A stretch of DNA of 55,845 bases from MED-G17 sp963991985. GTDB taxonomy: Bacteria; Bacteroidota; Bacteroidia; NS11-12g; UBA9320. The stretch lies in contig CAXDRX010000009.1 of the NCBI GenBank assembly GCA_963991985.1, forward strand, positions 1-55,845, in the 5' to 3' direction. Positions 14,549 to 23,452 of the stretch are shown one piece after another. A model generated the notes under the pieces. The model had not been told where the DNA came from, did not search any database, and saw only the letters and a program-made list of their open reading frames with translations. The position numbers were made by a program, and so were the translations under genes. Positions within the stretch are counted from its first letter, which is position 1, and each line of letters opens with the position of its first letter.

Positions 14549-16648
14549 TTACAGGTTTACTTCCATTTCGTTCAGGAGTCTTTCAGCTGGGCTAATATGT
14601 TTGAGAATAAAAAGAACATACCGGATATCGACACCAATGGAACGACTATAACTTTGATTCCATGCAAAATCATTGATTGTTGCTGTATAAGCCCTATCAA
14701 AGTTGATCCCAATAATTTCTCCCTTACTATTCAATATAGGGCTTCCAGAGTTCCCCCCTGTGGTATCCATGTTGTACAGCATACAAACAACGACCTCATT
14801 TGAATTTCCGTGTCTTAATGCATCAGAGGCTTGAATGGTTTTCATTTTCTTTATTATTTCTGGTTCCAAATAGTAATCATCCTGCGTATTTGCTTTCTCA
14901 AAAATACCTTTAAGGGTTGTAAATGGATGATGATAAACACCGTCTTTTGGGGAATAACCTTGAATATAGCCATAAGTCAAACGGATGGTTCCATTGGCAT
15001 CGGGTACATATTCCTTGCCCAAAAGAAATGATTTGGCTTCCATCATTTGAGGAACAAGCGAGGTAAGTACTGCCTGGTAATTTTTGTTGTTGTGGAGATA
15101 GTTTTGATAGGCCTCTCCGACCTTGCTTGCATAATCCACTAGCGGATCGTTGAATGAAATCAATTGATTGAAATTTTTTGACCATTGATTCAATAATTTT
15201 TTAGACTTATGAAGGTTAGAATTATCATATATTTCCAAGAAACCTTGGGTAAAATCCTCCTCATAACCAATTTCTAATTTTCTTCGAGCAATCCACTCAC
15301 TATTGTCTACCAGACGAAGGTTGTTATGAATTTCTTTGAAAAATTTACGATCTATTTTTTTGTCTATGGTTTTAAAGCCATTTTCAAGTCGATTCAATAT
15401 TTCATTTTTTTCATTTTCTGTGATTTCTCCATCTTCATAGTCGTTTTGAATTTTTGAGATGTATAATGCTTTTTTGAAAATTGGAACACTATTGTACAAT
15501 CTCCCCAACCATAAACCCAAATCCACTTCTCGGTTGATATTGCTATAGATTTCATCAATTTCTTGCAGAACGTTGACCTTGTTAGGCAAAATTGTTTTTG
15601 CCAATCTTTTTACTTCTGCCTCCTCCAAAAGTGCCTGTTTGGTCAGTTGGGTTCTCCGAAGTCCCTGCATTTTTCCTTCAAAATTTTTGGCGGTATTCGC
15701 ATGCCTTTTTATCAAATTTGCCACTTTCAATTGCTTCTCTTCATCACTTCCTGCCCATGCTTTCCAAGTGGCTATTTTGTAATTAAACCAGGTAGAAATG
15801 ATCGGCAATAGGTGATGTTCTTGATAGACCAAATACTGAGCTGGCTGGTTTCGATAGGTCCTGCCTGGATAACCCAATATAAAGGCAAAATCATTCTCTT
15901 TTACCCCATCATAATCCACAGTAAAATGCTTTTTTGGATGAAATGGCTTTCCGTTTTTGTAGGCACGGAAAAAAGAAAAGTCACCATTGTGTCTTGGCCA
16001 TTCCCAATTATCTTTTTCTCCTCCAAATTCACCGATACTTCGTGGTGGTGCATAAACCAAACGGATGTCATCCAATATTTCATAGGTAAAAAGTGTATAA
16101 GATTGACCTTGAATCATCTCTGAAATTTCAAAATAAAGGCCCTTTTCTTTGCTTTCTTTGGTATTTAAAACTTGCTGAATACTATCTATTCTTGTTGCAA
16201 TTCTTTTGGATTTTTCCACAAAACTTAGTTTTTCAAGATGGTTAAGAATCACGGAGCTCACATCCTTGTAGGCCATAGTAATCCTACATTTTACGGAGGT
16301 TTTTACTTCTTCTTCAAAACTGTTCGAGATAAATCCACTTTTCAAATAGTTGTTTTGAACAGAACTAACTGCTCGAATGGAGGAAAACGCGCAATGGTGA
16401 TTTGTAAAGATGAGTCCATCAGCAGAAACGAAAGAGCCTGTGCATCCGTCGATGCGCACCAATGCATCCAAAAGAGAGGTATCATGTGGATTGTAAATCT
16501 CTTTGACATCAATTTCCAAACCCGCTTCCTTTAAATCCAATTTGGTTAAATAAGACAAAGGGAACATACCTTCTTGGTTTGAATGGTTTTTTCCTGCTAG
16601 AGAAAAAAGAATGAACAATAAAAAAAATGGACGTTGAATGATTTTCAT
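14549..16648 (-). CDS. S46 family dipeptidyl-peptidase, DPP11-like
   Basis: A 699-residue secreted serine exopeptidase that removes dipeptides from N-termini. The signal peptide is MKIIQRPFFLLFILFSLAG. The chymotrypsin-fold triad can be read directly: H85 in FTNHHC, D223 in RHNGDF and S634 in GGNSGSP. Residue R652 in INFDRAY lies 18 residues after the serine, where DPP11 enzymes carry the arginine that selects Asp/Glu at P1 and DPP7 enzymes carry glycine. This one should therefore prefer acidic residues (inference from the family). S46 enzymes occur in asaccharolytic or protein-degrading Bacteroidota. It lies one base after mlaF on the same strand and may be co-transcribed with the transporter. 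Confidence 0.9.
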   Translation of the reverse strand: MKIIQRPFFLLFILFSLAGKNHSNQEGMFPLSYLTKLDLKEAGLEIDVKEIYNPHDTSLLDALVRIDGCTGSFVSADGLIFTNHHCAFSSIRAVSSVQNNYLKSGFISNSFEEEVKTSVKCRITMAYKDVSSVILNHLEKLSFVEKSKRIATRIDSIQQVLNTKESKEKGLYFEISEMIQGQSYTLFTYEILDDIRLVYAPPRSIGEFGGEKDNWEWPRHNGDFSFFRAYKNGKPFHPKKHFTVDYDGVKENDFAFILGYPGRTYRNQPAQYLVYQEHHLLPIISTWFNYKIATWKAWAGSDEEKQLKVANLIKRHANTAKNFEGKMQGLRRTQLTKQALLEEAEVKRLAKTILPNKVNVLQEIDEIYSNINREVDLGLWLGRLYNSVPIFKKALYISKIQNDYEDGEITENEKNEILNRLENGFKTIDKKIDRKFFKEIHNNLRLVDNSEWIARRKLEIGYEEDFTQGFLEIYDNSNLHKSKKLLNQWSKNFNQLISFNDPLVDYASKVGEAYQNYLHNNKNYQAVLTSLVPQMMEAKSFLLGKEYVPDANGTIRLTYGYIQGYSPKDGVYHHPFTTLKGIFEKANTQDDYYLEPEIIKKMKTIQASDALRHGNSNEVVVCMLYNMDTTGGNSGSPILNSKGEIIGINFDRAYTATINDFAWNQSYSRSIGVDIRYVLFILKHISPAERLLNEMEVNL

Positions 16649-16649
16649 T

Positions 16650-17372
16650 TTAAGAAGATTTAATGAATGCTTTTACAATCGGTTGAGTGGTTTTTTTGAT
16701 ATCCTTATTGTTGCCAGTCCAAATATTCTCCCCGTGATAAATGAATAAGATGTTGTCTCCCATATCCAAAACAGTTCGCATATCATGGGTATTGATTATG
16801 GTGGTTATACCATATTCCTGGGTAATATCTTTGATTAAGACATCAATTTTTCTAGAAGTTATCGGATCCAAACCTGAATTGGGTTCGTCCGCAAAAAGGT
16901 ATTTTATGTCGAGTGAAATTGCTCTTGCAATACCAACACGTTTTTTCATTCCTCCACTAATTTCAGAAGGGAACTTATGGTTTTTACTTTCAAGGGCAAC
17001 TCTTTTCAAACAAAAATTAACCCTTTCTTCAATTTCTTCTTTTTGCATGTTGGTAAACATTTTTAGTGGAAATCCAACATTTTCTTCTACTGTCAATGAG
17101 TCGAAAAGAGCGTTTCCTTGAAACAACATACCAATTTCTCTTCTTAAACTGCGCAAAGAAGCATAATCAAGATGAAGGAAATCTCTTCCATGATAATAAA
17201 TCTGACCAAAATCTGGTGTGATCAAACCAACCATAGATTTCATTAAAACAGATTTTCCGTGCCCGCTCGAACCAATAATCAAGTTTATCTTCCCTGGCTC
17301 AAATGATGTAGAAATATTCTTAAGGACATCTACACCAGAGAATGATTTGTTTATGTCTTTCACTACTATCAT
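16650..17372 (-). CDS. mlaF: ABC transporter ATPase, MlaF type
   Basis: A 240-residue ATP-binding subunit. Walker A is GSSGHGKSV (34-42), with the histidine variant seen in phospholipid-transport ATPases. The signature is SGGMKKRVG, Walker B is YLFADEPNSGLDP, and an H-loop HDM follows. It overlaps the permease gene by four bases (ATGA-type coupling). Together they form the inner-membrane motor of a Mla/MCE system that moves phospholipids between inner and outer membranes. No MlaD (MCE) gene is adjacent, so the substrate-binding part must be encoded elsewhere. Confidence 0.9.
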   Translation of the reverse strand: MIVVKDINKSFSGVDVLKNISTSFEPGKINLIIGSSGHGKSVLMKSMVGLITPDFGQIYYHGRDFLHLDYASLRSLRREIGMLFQGNALFDSLTVEENVGFPLKMFTNMQKEEIEERVNFCLKRVALESKNHKFPSEISGGMKKRVGIARAISLDIKYLFADEPNSGLDPITSRKIDVLIKDITQEYGITTIINTHDMRTVLDMGDNILFIYHGENIWTGNNKDIKKTTQPIVKAFIKSS

Positions 17373-18109
17373 TGTTCCAAAAGCAATTCCGCCAATAAAT
17401 AGTCTGCAAACAGAATAGCTACTGCGCTGTAAACCACGGCCTTGGTACTTGATTTACCTACTTCCAAAGCGCCTCCGGATGTGTAGTAGCCATGATAGCA
17501 TGACACAGAAGTAATGATAAAAGCGTAGGTAAAGGACTTTAGCAAAGAAAAAAACAATTTGAATGGTGTAAAACTTGTTCGAGCTCCTTGTAAAAATTCT
17601 TCAGGGGTGATAATGTCGCTAAAATACCCTACAATGACTCCACCCAAGTTGCTCAAAAAAATAGAGATCACAATAAGCAATGGCATCATAATTAGACCTG
17701 CTACAATCTTGGGCAAAGCCAAAAAGCTTATAGAATTGATTCCCATCACCTCCAAGGCGTCTATCTGCTCACTAACACGCATTGTCCCTATTTCCGAGGC
17801 AATATGCCCGCCAACTTTACCGGCCAAAACCAAAGAAGTAATGGTTGGCGCCAGCTCAAGTAAAGTGCTGTCCGAGACAATCTCACCAATCACAGGATTT
17901 GCAATCAAAGGTGAAATGAGTTGAAAAGCAATTTGGAGGGTTGTAACGGCACCTTGGAAAACTGCTATAATGGAGACTATGACCAGGGAGCCAACACCAA
18001 TATTGTTCATTTCTAGCAATGTTCTTTGCAAATAAATTTTGTACTTTTCAGGTCGCTCAAATAATTTGCCCAAAAAAAGAATGTATCGACCGAATTGTTG
18101 TAAAATCAA
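17369..18109 (-). CDS. mlaE: ABC transporter permease, MlaE type
   Basis: A 246-residue membrane protein with about five hydrophobic segments and the MlaE family signature (GVGSLVIVSIIAVFQGAVTT, LAGKVGGHIASEIGTMRVSE, QIDALEVMGINSISFLALPK). It starts at a TTG codon: no in-frame ATG exists before the family's conserved N-terminus (QFGRYILFLGKLF), and the next Met is inside the first helix region. A TAG stop lies about 34 bases upstream. It forms the inner-membrane channel with the downstream ATPase. The 60-base gap to the divergent oxidoreductase gene at 18170 must hold both promoters. Confidence 0.9.
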   Translation of the reverse strand: MILQQFGRYILFLGKLFERPEKYKIYLQRTLLEMNNIGVGSLVIVSIIAVFQGAVTTLQIAFQLISPLIANPVIGEIVSDSTLLELAPTITSLVLAGKVGGHIASEIGTMRVSEQIDALEVMGINSISFLALPKIVAGLIMMPLLIVISIFLSNLGGVIVGYFSDIITPEEFLQGARTSFTPFKLFFSLLKSFTYAFIITSVSCYHGYYTSGGALEVGKSSTKAVVYSAVAILFADYLLAELLLEQ

Positions 18110-18169
18110 AATTTTAAAGAAATTGCGGTAAATATATCCTTTCTATTCACTTTTAAAGGAATTTTAAAC

Positions 18170-18868
18170 ATGCCAAGGCAAAACACAGCAATCATCACAG
18201 GGGGTTCAAAAGGGATCGGCAGAGCCTGTGTGAATAAGTTCTTGCAAGAAAATTTCAATGTATTTTCTTGTGCTCGAAATGTAGAACCTTTTGATGAATT
18301 ATTGAAAGCTTATCCAAATCACCTAAATGTCGCCAAGTGTGACTTATCCAATACCAACGAATTGCTCAAATGGATGAATGAATTGACAAAACAAATTGAT
18401 TATGTTGATGTATTGATCAACAACGCGGGAATATTTATCCCTGGCAATCTTATGGATGAGGCCGACGGACATTTGGAAAATATGATGCAAATCAATTTGT
18501 TCGCTACCTATCATGCTTGTAGAGCGATTGTTCCAACCATGAAAAAACAAAAAAATGGCCACATTTTTAACATTTGCAGCATTGCCTCACTCAAAGCATA
18601 TCCCCAAGGAGGCTCTTACAGTATTTCCAAATTTGCACAATATGGCTTAACCAAAAATTTGAGACATGAATTAAAAGAGGACAACATAAAAGTTACAGCA
18701 GTTTTGCCGGGAGCCACCTACACAGATAGTTGGAGTGGTGCAAATCTGCCGAAAGAGAGATTTGTGCAAACCGATGATTTGGCCAATTTAATTTGGTCAT
18801 GTTACCAAAACAACACATTTGCTACTGTTGAAGATTTGGTTATTCGCCCACAATTGGGAGATCTGTAA
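18170..18868 (+). CDS. Short-chain dehydrogenase/reductase
   Basis: A 232-residue NAD(P)-dependent oxidoreductase of the classical SDR type. The cofactor motif is TGGSKGIG near residue 11, the NAG motif is LINNAG, and catalytic Ser and Tyr-x3-Lys are in the segment ICSIASLKAYPQGGSYSISK. The protein is slightly shorter than the 250 residues usual for FabG-like enzymes, with a clipped C-terminus, and resembles the group that includes sepiapterin- and ketoacyl-reductase-like proteins. The substrate cannot be assigned from the sequence. It is a single gene between mlaE (divergent) and a T9SS cargo gene 54 bases downstream. Confidence 0.85.
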   Translation: MPRQNTAIITGGSKGIGRACVNKFLQENFNVFSCARNVEPFDELLKAYPNHLNVAKCDLSNTNELLKWMNELTKQIDYVDVLINNAGIFIPGNLMDEADGHLENMMQINLFATYHACRAIVPTMKKQKNGHIFNICSIASLKAYPQGGSYSISKFAQYGLTKNLRHELKEDNIKVTAVLPGATYTDSWSGANLPKERFVQTDDLANLIWSCYQNNTFATVEDLVIRPQLGDL

Positions 18869-18909
18869 AAAAGTCTTCAAAAGCTTCCTGTTAATTCTAT
18901 ATTAATTTT

Positions 18910-18917
18910 TATCTTTG
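18910..18917 (+). promoter_or_regulatory. -7 box of the T9SS cargo gene
   Basis: TATCTTTG matches TAnnTTTG exactly and ends five bases before the ATG at 18923. The -33 region has only a partial match (CTG at 18888-18890). Confidence 0.45.
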
Positions 18918-18922
18918 AAATT

Positions 18923-20248
18923 ATGATAATTAACCGTCTAATTTTGGCCTTTGTTATTTTATTGTCCTACGGCCTATCAAAAGCGCAAACAGAAATTGCG
19001 GCACCAAATACTTTTTTGGGCAAGCATGCTTCTGTAGATGCCAAATCACTCCAATTTGAGGAACGTTTGAACAAAAAAAATACACACTCCGGATGGTGGG
19101 ATCCCGTCAACTCCATAAGTTTGTTGACCAATCTTCAAAGTTTTGTATCCTTTATGATGCCTGACACCAATGCCGTTTTTGTTCCGGATAAGGGATCAGA
19201 GAATCCAGACCCCTTCCATTATCCTTGGCATAGCGTTGGGATGGTATTTGATCCGAGTGATGGAAACTTGTTGGCAGACGACAACATGACACAATATACC
19301 CGCTTCACTCGCTATACAGTAGATTCTATTGCATTTCCTTACTTGTATGTGCGTTATGCAGATTCCATAGAACTGAATGGGGCCATGGAAAAGGTAGTAG
19401 ATACCTTAATCATCCAATTTTTTACATTTGACAACCTAAGGGTTTCAACATTCACAAACCCTGCAGAAATTTTTGCGGTTCCAGAAAATTTGGATGGCAA
19501 CTCTTTAACCTATCCAAGCAACGCCTACACGGTGAAAATTCCACTGACAGACGCAGATTCAACCAATCCTCCGGGAACCGATGGCTGGAGAAGCAAGACT
19601 TGGGTTCAGGCAGTACCAGATATTGCGATTCCTGATGATGCCCTTGCCGGAAACAGAAATATCGCTGGCTTTCAATTTGCTTTCAAAACAATGATTCCTG
19701 TCAATTTTGGAGACACGATGGAAACTAGAGACGGATCGGTGCCAAAAAAACGATTGAATTATTTTGGTCATTCACTTTTTCTTGGTACTCAAGGTTTTGA
19801 GTTGAAACAAACCGATAAAATCAACAATGCTTTTTTTACGGTCAACAAACAACGCTACGGAGAGGCCGTAAATGGATGGAATAGTAATATTCCGGGCAAT
19901 GCCTACTTTAATGACCGATATATCCGAGGCTATTTTCATACAAAAACCGAAAATCTTAGCACAAGGGATTTGGAAAACAAAATGTTGGGATTAGGAGATG
20001 CTTACCCCAATCCTAGCAATGGTAGTTCTCTTGTAAACATCGATTACAAACTGCCCCACAGCCAAAATGTTGAATTTAAAATATTTGATCTTACTGGAAA
20101 AACAGTGCAAAGTACTTCTACAAAAAGCAACCACAGTGGCATCAATACCATCCACATCAATGTAGAACATTTGAACAATGGTTTGTATTTGTACCAAATG
20201 AAAACAGATGGCTTCCAAGAAGTTCAAAAGTTGATCATCAACAACTAA
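18923..20248 (+). CDS. Secreted protein with T9SS type A sorting domain
   Basis: A 441-residue exported protein. The signal peptide (about 1-21) ends at LSKA. The central region (25-340) is acidic and rich in Asn, Asp and aromatic residues, and matches no catalytic family I recognise. The last 80 residues form a Por-type sorting domain: LGDAYPNPSNGSSLVNIDYK, then VEFKIFDLTGKTV, and the end LYLYQMKTDGFQEVQKLIIN. The C-terminal domain directs passage through the type IX system and attachment to, or release from, the surface. It is monocistronic with a strong terminator. The function of the mature part is unknown. Confidence 0.88.
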   Translation: MIINRLILAFVILLSYGLSKAQTEIAAPNTFLGKHASVDAKSLQFEERLNKKNTHSGWWDPVNSISLLTNLQSFVSFMMPDTNAVFVPDKGSENPDPFHYPWHSVGMVFDPSDGNLLADDNMTQYTRFTRYTVDSIAFPYLYVRYADSIELNGAMEKVVDTLIIQFFTFDNLRVSTFTNPAEIFAVPENLDGNSLTYPSNAYTVKIPLTDADSTNPPGTDGWRSKTWVQAVPDIAIPDDALAGNRNIAGFQFAFKTMIPVNFGDTMETRDGSVPKKRLNYFGHSLFLGTQGFELKQTDKINNAFFTVNKQRYGEAVNGWNSNIPGNAYFNDRYIRGYFHTKTENLSTRDLENKMLGLGDAYPNPSNGSSLVNIDYKLPHSQNVEFKIFDLTGKTVQSTSTKSNHSGINTIHINVEHLNNGLYLYQMKTDGFQEVQKLIINN

Positions 20249-20265
20249 ATCTAGACAATTCTAAT

Positions 20266-20303
20266 CAAAAAGGTCCTAGCAGATTTTGCTAGGGCCTTTT
20301 TTG
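20266..20303. terminator. Bidirectional intrinsic terminator
   Basis: Arms AAAGGTCCTAGCA and TGCTAGGGCCTTT with one G-T mismatch and a short TT-rich loop, flanked by A-run and T-run. It sits between the convergent T9SS cargo gene and the thioesterase gene. Confidence 0.85.
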
Positions 20304-20314
20304 TTTCTATATTT

Positions 20315-20749
20315 TTAACCTCTGACCAAAGCCATTGAACTACTTGCCCGAACGGTTTGAACCCAATTATTGTCTTGCAAATTGGTTCCAAGGGCTTCAC
20401 AAAAAAATAGGTGCTTGCCCGGTTTCACTACCCATGCTTCAACTCGAAAAAGAGAAGCTTGGTTGGGTTTCAAAAAATTTACAGTTAGATTGGAAGTAAC
20501 CACTTTTACGTCTTCTTCTACCAGAGAAAAAGCAGCAAAACCCATGGCTACATCACACAAAGAACTGATTGCGCCACCATGAAGTATGCCATCTTGTTGG
20601 AGATGTATTTGGTTTATTTTCAACTCACTTACTATTCGACCTTCTTCAACTTCGGTAAGTTCAAAGTGATTGTGTTTCATGAAAAATTGCCCTTCGAGCT
20701 TATGCCTAATGAGTTGTTGGAAATTTGGATTTTTTGTTTGAAATGACAT
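20315..20749 (-). CDS. PaaI-type hotdog thioesterase
   Basis: A 144-residue single-hotdog protein. The PaaI family pattern is visible: HNHFELTEVEEGRIVSELKI, then ILHGGAISSLCDVAMGFAA, where the Gly-Gly-Ala turn and following helix form the active site region, and VVTSNLTVNFLKPN. Such enzymes hydrolyse acyl- or aryl-CoA thioesters and often protect CoA pools. It lies three bases downstream of a small TPR protein gene in the same transcript. The specific substrate is not deducible. Confidence 0.85.
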   Translation of the reverse strand: MSFQTKNPNFQQLIRHKLEGQFFMKHNHFELTEVEEGRIVSELKINQIHLQQDGILHGGAISSLCDVAMGFAAFSLVEEDVKVVTSNLTVNFLKPNQASLFRVEAWVVKPGKHLFFCEALGTNLQDNNWVQTVRASSSMALVRG

Positions 20750-20752
20750 GCG

Positions 20753-21079
20753 TCAAAAAATATCTTCAAGTTGAATATTTTGAATTTCACTTTTTATTTC
20801 AGCGAGGGTGTGCCGATTGCCTTGCACCTGGGCAAGCTTCTCTCCTTTTTTAAGTATTTCGATGGCCATTGTTTTTTTTTCTTCTTTAGTGAATAGCATG
20901 CCCAACTGCAAATAAGATGGCAAATATTCTGGAAAATGTTCAGTCAATTTAAGCAGTTGTTCTTTGGCTTTTTTATCATTGCCTTCGGCCAAAAATTCCA
21001 TTGCCAAAGCATATTGCAAAAAGGGATCATTTGGTTCCTTTTTTAAAAACAATATAATCTGCTCTTTCCTTTTGCTCAT
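20753..21079 (-). CDS. Small TPR-repeat protein
   Basis: From the ATG at 21079 the protein has 108 residues; another in-frame ATG at 21100 would place the start upstream of the likely transcription start. It is all-helical, with two to three tetratricopeptide repeats (PNDPFLQYALAMEFLAEGND, then EYLPSYLQLGMLFTKEE and KKTMAIEILKKGEKLAQ). It should act as a small protein-binding scaffold; the partner is unknown. It heads a two-gene transcript with the PaaI thioesterase and is divergent from etfB. Confidence 0.75.
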   Translation of the reverse strand: MSKRKEQIILFLKKEPNDPFLQYALAMEFLAEGNDKKAKEQLLKLTEHFPEYLPSYLQLGMLFTKEEKKTMAIEILKKGEKLAQVQGNRHTLAEIKSEIQNIQLEDIF

Positions 21080-21106
21080 TGTGGAAAACAAAGAATGCAA
21101 AAGAAC

Positions 21107-21114
21107 TACATTTG
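21107..21114 (+). promoter_or_regulatory. -7 box of the etfBA operon
   Basis: TACATTTG, an exact match to TAnnTTTG, 19 bases before the etfB ATG at 21134. No well-placed -33 TTG is seen. Confidence 0.4.
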
Positions 21115-21133
21115 TTCCACACTATAAAAAAAG

Positions 21134-21871
21134 ATGAAAATCTTAGTATGTATGAGCGTGGTGCCAGACACCACAACCAAAATTAATTTTGACAACAACA
21201 ATACAACTTTCAATACGTCTGGGGTTCAATACATCATCAATCCATACTGTGAGTTGGCACTTTCTAAAGCCATAGAATTGAATGAAAAACACGGCGGGGA
21301 AACAACGGTTATACATGTTGGAGGGGTACAAAATGAATCCGTTATTCGAAAAGCTTTGGCCATGGGCGCCCATCGAGCGGTGAGAATAGACACCGAACCG
21401 AAAGACGGTCAGCTGGTCGCCAAAGAAATCGCTTCCTATGCAAAAGATAAAAATTTTGATTTGATTCTATCGGGCCGAGAAAGCATAGACTACAATAGTG
21501 GAATGGTGGGCATTTTGCTTGCCGCTCATTTGGGAATCGAACATGCAAACGTAGTCACGGAAATTTCTATTGATAATGGTGAGCTACATACGACAAGAGA
21601 TATTGATGGGGGCAAGGAAAAAATTAGTATCCCCCTACCTGCTTCTGCCAGTGCTCAAAAGGATTTAATCGATCCTAAAATTCCCAATATGCGAGGAATT
21701 ATGCAGGCCCGAACCAAGCCACTTGACGTCGTTTCGAAAACAGTTGAAAATGAATCTGTTGTTGTCTCGGAGTACAGCCTTCCAGATGAAAAACAGGAAG
21801 TTCAAATGTTTGGAGCGGACGAAATAAGCGATTTGTTTAACATACTAAAAAACGATAAAAAATTATTTTAA
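21134..21871 (+). CDS. etfB: Electron transfer flavoprotein, beta subunit
   Basis: A 245-residue EtfB/FixA protein. The N-terminus MKILVCMSVVPDTTTKI and the segments EKHGGETTVIHVG, LALSKAIELN and YNSGMVGILLAAHLG are typical. The subunit binds AMP and, with EtfA, carries electrons from acyl-CoA dehydrogenases to the quinone pool through ETF-quinone oxidoreductase. etfA follows after two bases. The partner dehydrogenases are not in the window. Confidence 0.95.
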   Translation: MKILVCMSVVPDTTTKINFDNNNTTFNTSGVQYIINPYCELALSKAIELNEKHGGETTVIHVGGVQNESVIRKALAMGAHRAVRIDTEPKDGQLVAKEIASYAKDKNFDLILSGRESIDYNSGMVGILLAAHLGIEHANVVTEISIDNGELHTTRDIDGGKEKISIPLPASASAQKDLIDPKIPNMRGIMQARTKPLDVVSKTVENESVVVSEYSLPDEKQEVQMFGADEISDLFNILKNDKKLF

Positions 21872-21873
21872 AG

Positions 21874-22836
21874 ATGAACATACTCGTATTTGCAGAAAGT
21901 GAAAGCAATACATTCAAAAAATCAAGCTTTGAAGCGTTGAGCTATGGAAAAGAAATGGCAAAAAAATTCGATGGCATGTGTATTGCTGTTTGTCATCAAA
22001 CCCAAGATAATTTCGAAGGTTTAGGCAAATATGGCTCAGATAAGGTGGTCAACTACGCCTCGGATGATTTGACAATATTCAATCCAAAAAGCTATGCTGA
22101 AATGATTGTCCACGCTGCCAAAAAACACAATTGCCAACACATCATTATTTCCCAGACCTATAGTGGCAAAGCTATTGCTCCATTAATAGCCGTTTTGATG
22201 GAATACAATATCGTTACAGGTATCGTTGATTTGGTTGAAGAAAAAGGAGAACAGCTTGAAGCAACCAAAACCGTATTCTCAAACAAGGCCTATGCAAGGC
22301 TTTCATTCCCAAAGGATCGTATGGTGATCACCCTAGTACCAAATTCCTGTGATTTAAAAGAATACGACGGAAAAACCGAAATAATTCAAGATTCAACGAG
22401 CTTCGAAAACCAAAGCCAAACAAAATCTCTTGATCGAATAAAAGCAAAGGGAAAAATTCCATTAACAGAAGCAGAAATTGTCGTATCCGCGGGTAGAGGT
22501 TTAAAAGGTCCAGAAAATTGGAACATGATAGAAGAATTGGCTGACCTTTTGGGAGGAGCCACAGCTTGCAGCAAACCTGTCAGCGATATGGAATGGCGAC
22601 CCCACAGTGAACATGTCGGACAAACAGGAATCACCATAAAACCTGATTTGTATATTGCCATTGGAATCAGCGGAGCCATTCAGCATTTGGCTGGTGTTGG
22701 TTCGAGTAAAAATATTGTGGTCATCAATACAGACAAGGAAGCTCCTTTTTTTAAGGCTGCAGACTACGGCATTGTTGGAGATGCTTTCGACGTGGTTCCA
22801 AAAATGATTGAAGAACTAAAAAACATCCAATCATAG
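21874..22836 (+). CDS. etfA: Electron transfer flavoprotein, alpha subunit
   Basis: A 320-residue EtfA/FixB. The N-terminal alpha/beta domain is followed by the FAD-binding C-terminal domain with SAGRGLKGPENW, MEWRPHSEHVGQTG, KPDLYIAIGISGAIQH and VVINTDKEAPFFKAADYG, which contact FAD in the family. It forms the heterodimer with the upstream EtfB. A DUF151 nuclease gene follows ten bases later and is likely in the same transcript. Confidence 0.95.
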   Translation: MNILVFAESESNTFKKSSFEALSYGKEMAKKFDGMCIAVCHQTQDNFEGLGKYGSDKVVNYASDDLTIFNPKSYAEMIVHAAKKHNCQHIIISQTYSGKAIAPLIAVLMEYNIVTGIVDLVEEKGEQLEATKTVFSNKAYARLSFPKDRMVITLVPNSCDLKEYDGKTEIIQDSTSFENQSQTKSLDRIKAKGKIPLTEAEIVVSAGRGLKGPENWNMIEELADLLGGATACSKPVSDMEWRPHSEHVGQTGITIKPDLYIAIGISGAIQHLAGVGSSKNIVVINTDKEAPFFKAADYGIVGDAFDVVPKMIEELKNIQS

Positions 22837-22846
22837 AGGTACAAAC

Positions 22847-23452
22847 ATGGGTGATGATCGAGTAAAGCTAAAAATTGTTGGAATAACCTCCGGACATGCC
22901 AATAAAGGTTATTACACCCTTCTTTTGAAACAATTCGGGACCCAAACAAAATTGCCCATCGTCATTGGACAATTTGAAGCCCAATCGATTGCATTGGAAA
23001 TTGAAGGAATAAAAAGTGATCGACCAATGACTCATGACTTAATTGTTGATATTTACAAAAGCCTAGACGCCCAGTTAGAAGAAGTTTTCATTAGAGATGT
23101 AAAGGAAGGTGTCTTTTACGCTAGTTTGCTGTTTAAGAAAGGTGATAAAACAATCGAAATTGACACCCGCACTAGCGATGCCATCGCCATTTCTGTGAGA
23201 GAGAACTCAACTATATTTACTACCCAAAGTGTATTGAACAAAGCTGGGATTCTTTTTGAAGAAAATCCATCTATTGGGGAAAATCAAGAAATCCAAGAAG
23301 AAAAAGAAACCTCACGAGAGCTCACCTTTTCGGATACCGTTGGGGCTATGGATTTGGAGGAGCTTAACCAAGAATTACGTAAAGCCATTGAGGCAGAAGA
23401 TTATTTAAAGGCAGCCATTATTCGGGACGAACTGAAAAGAAGGAATAAGTAG
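22847..23452 (+). CDS. Bifunctional nuclease domain (DUF151) protein with UVR motif
   Basis: A 201-residue protein. The N-terminal BFN/DUF151 domain (about 5-140) contains LPIVIGQFEAQSIALEIEG and IDTRTSDAIAISVR, characteristic of the family, whose plant members have DNase and RNase activity. A C-terminal UVR motif (about 167-198, DLEELNQELRKAIEAEDYLK, then AAIIRDELKR) resembles the UvrB-UvrC interaction helix pair. Domain order BFN plus UVR is common in Bacteroidota. It lies downstream of etfA; its 3' end overlaps the convergent maf gene by 35 bases. Confidence 0.85.
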   Translation: MGDDRVKLKIVGITSGHANKGYYTLLLKQFGTQTKLPIVIGQFEAQSIALEIEGIKSDRPMTHDLIVDIYKSLDAQLEEVFIRDVKEGVFYASLLFKKGDKTIEIDTRTSDAIAISVRENSTIFTTQSVLNKAGILFEENPSIGENQEIQEEKETSRELTFSDTVGAMDLEELNQELRKAIEAEDYLKAAIIRDELKRRNK

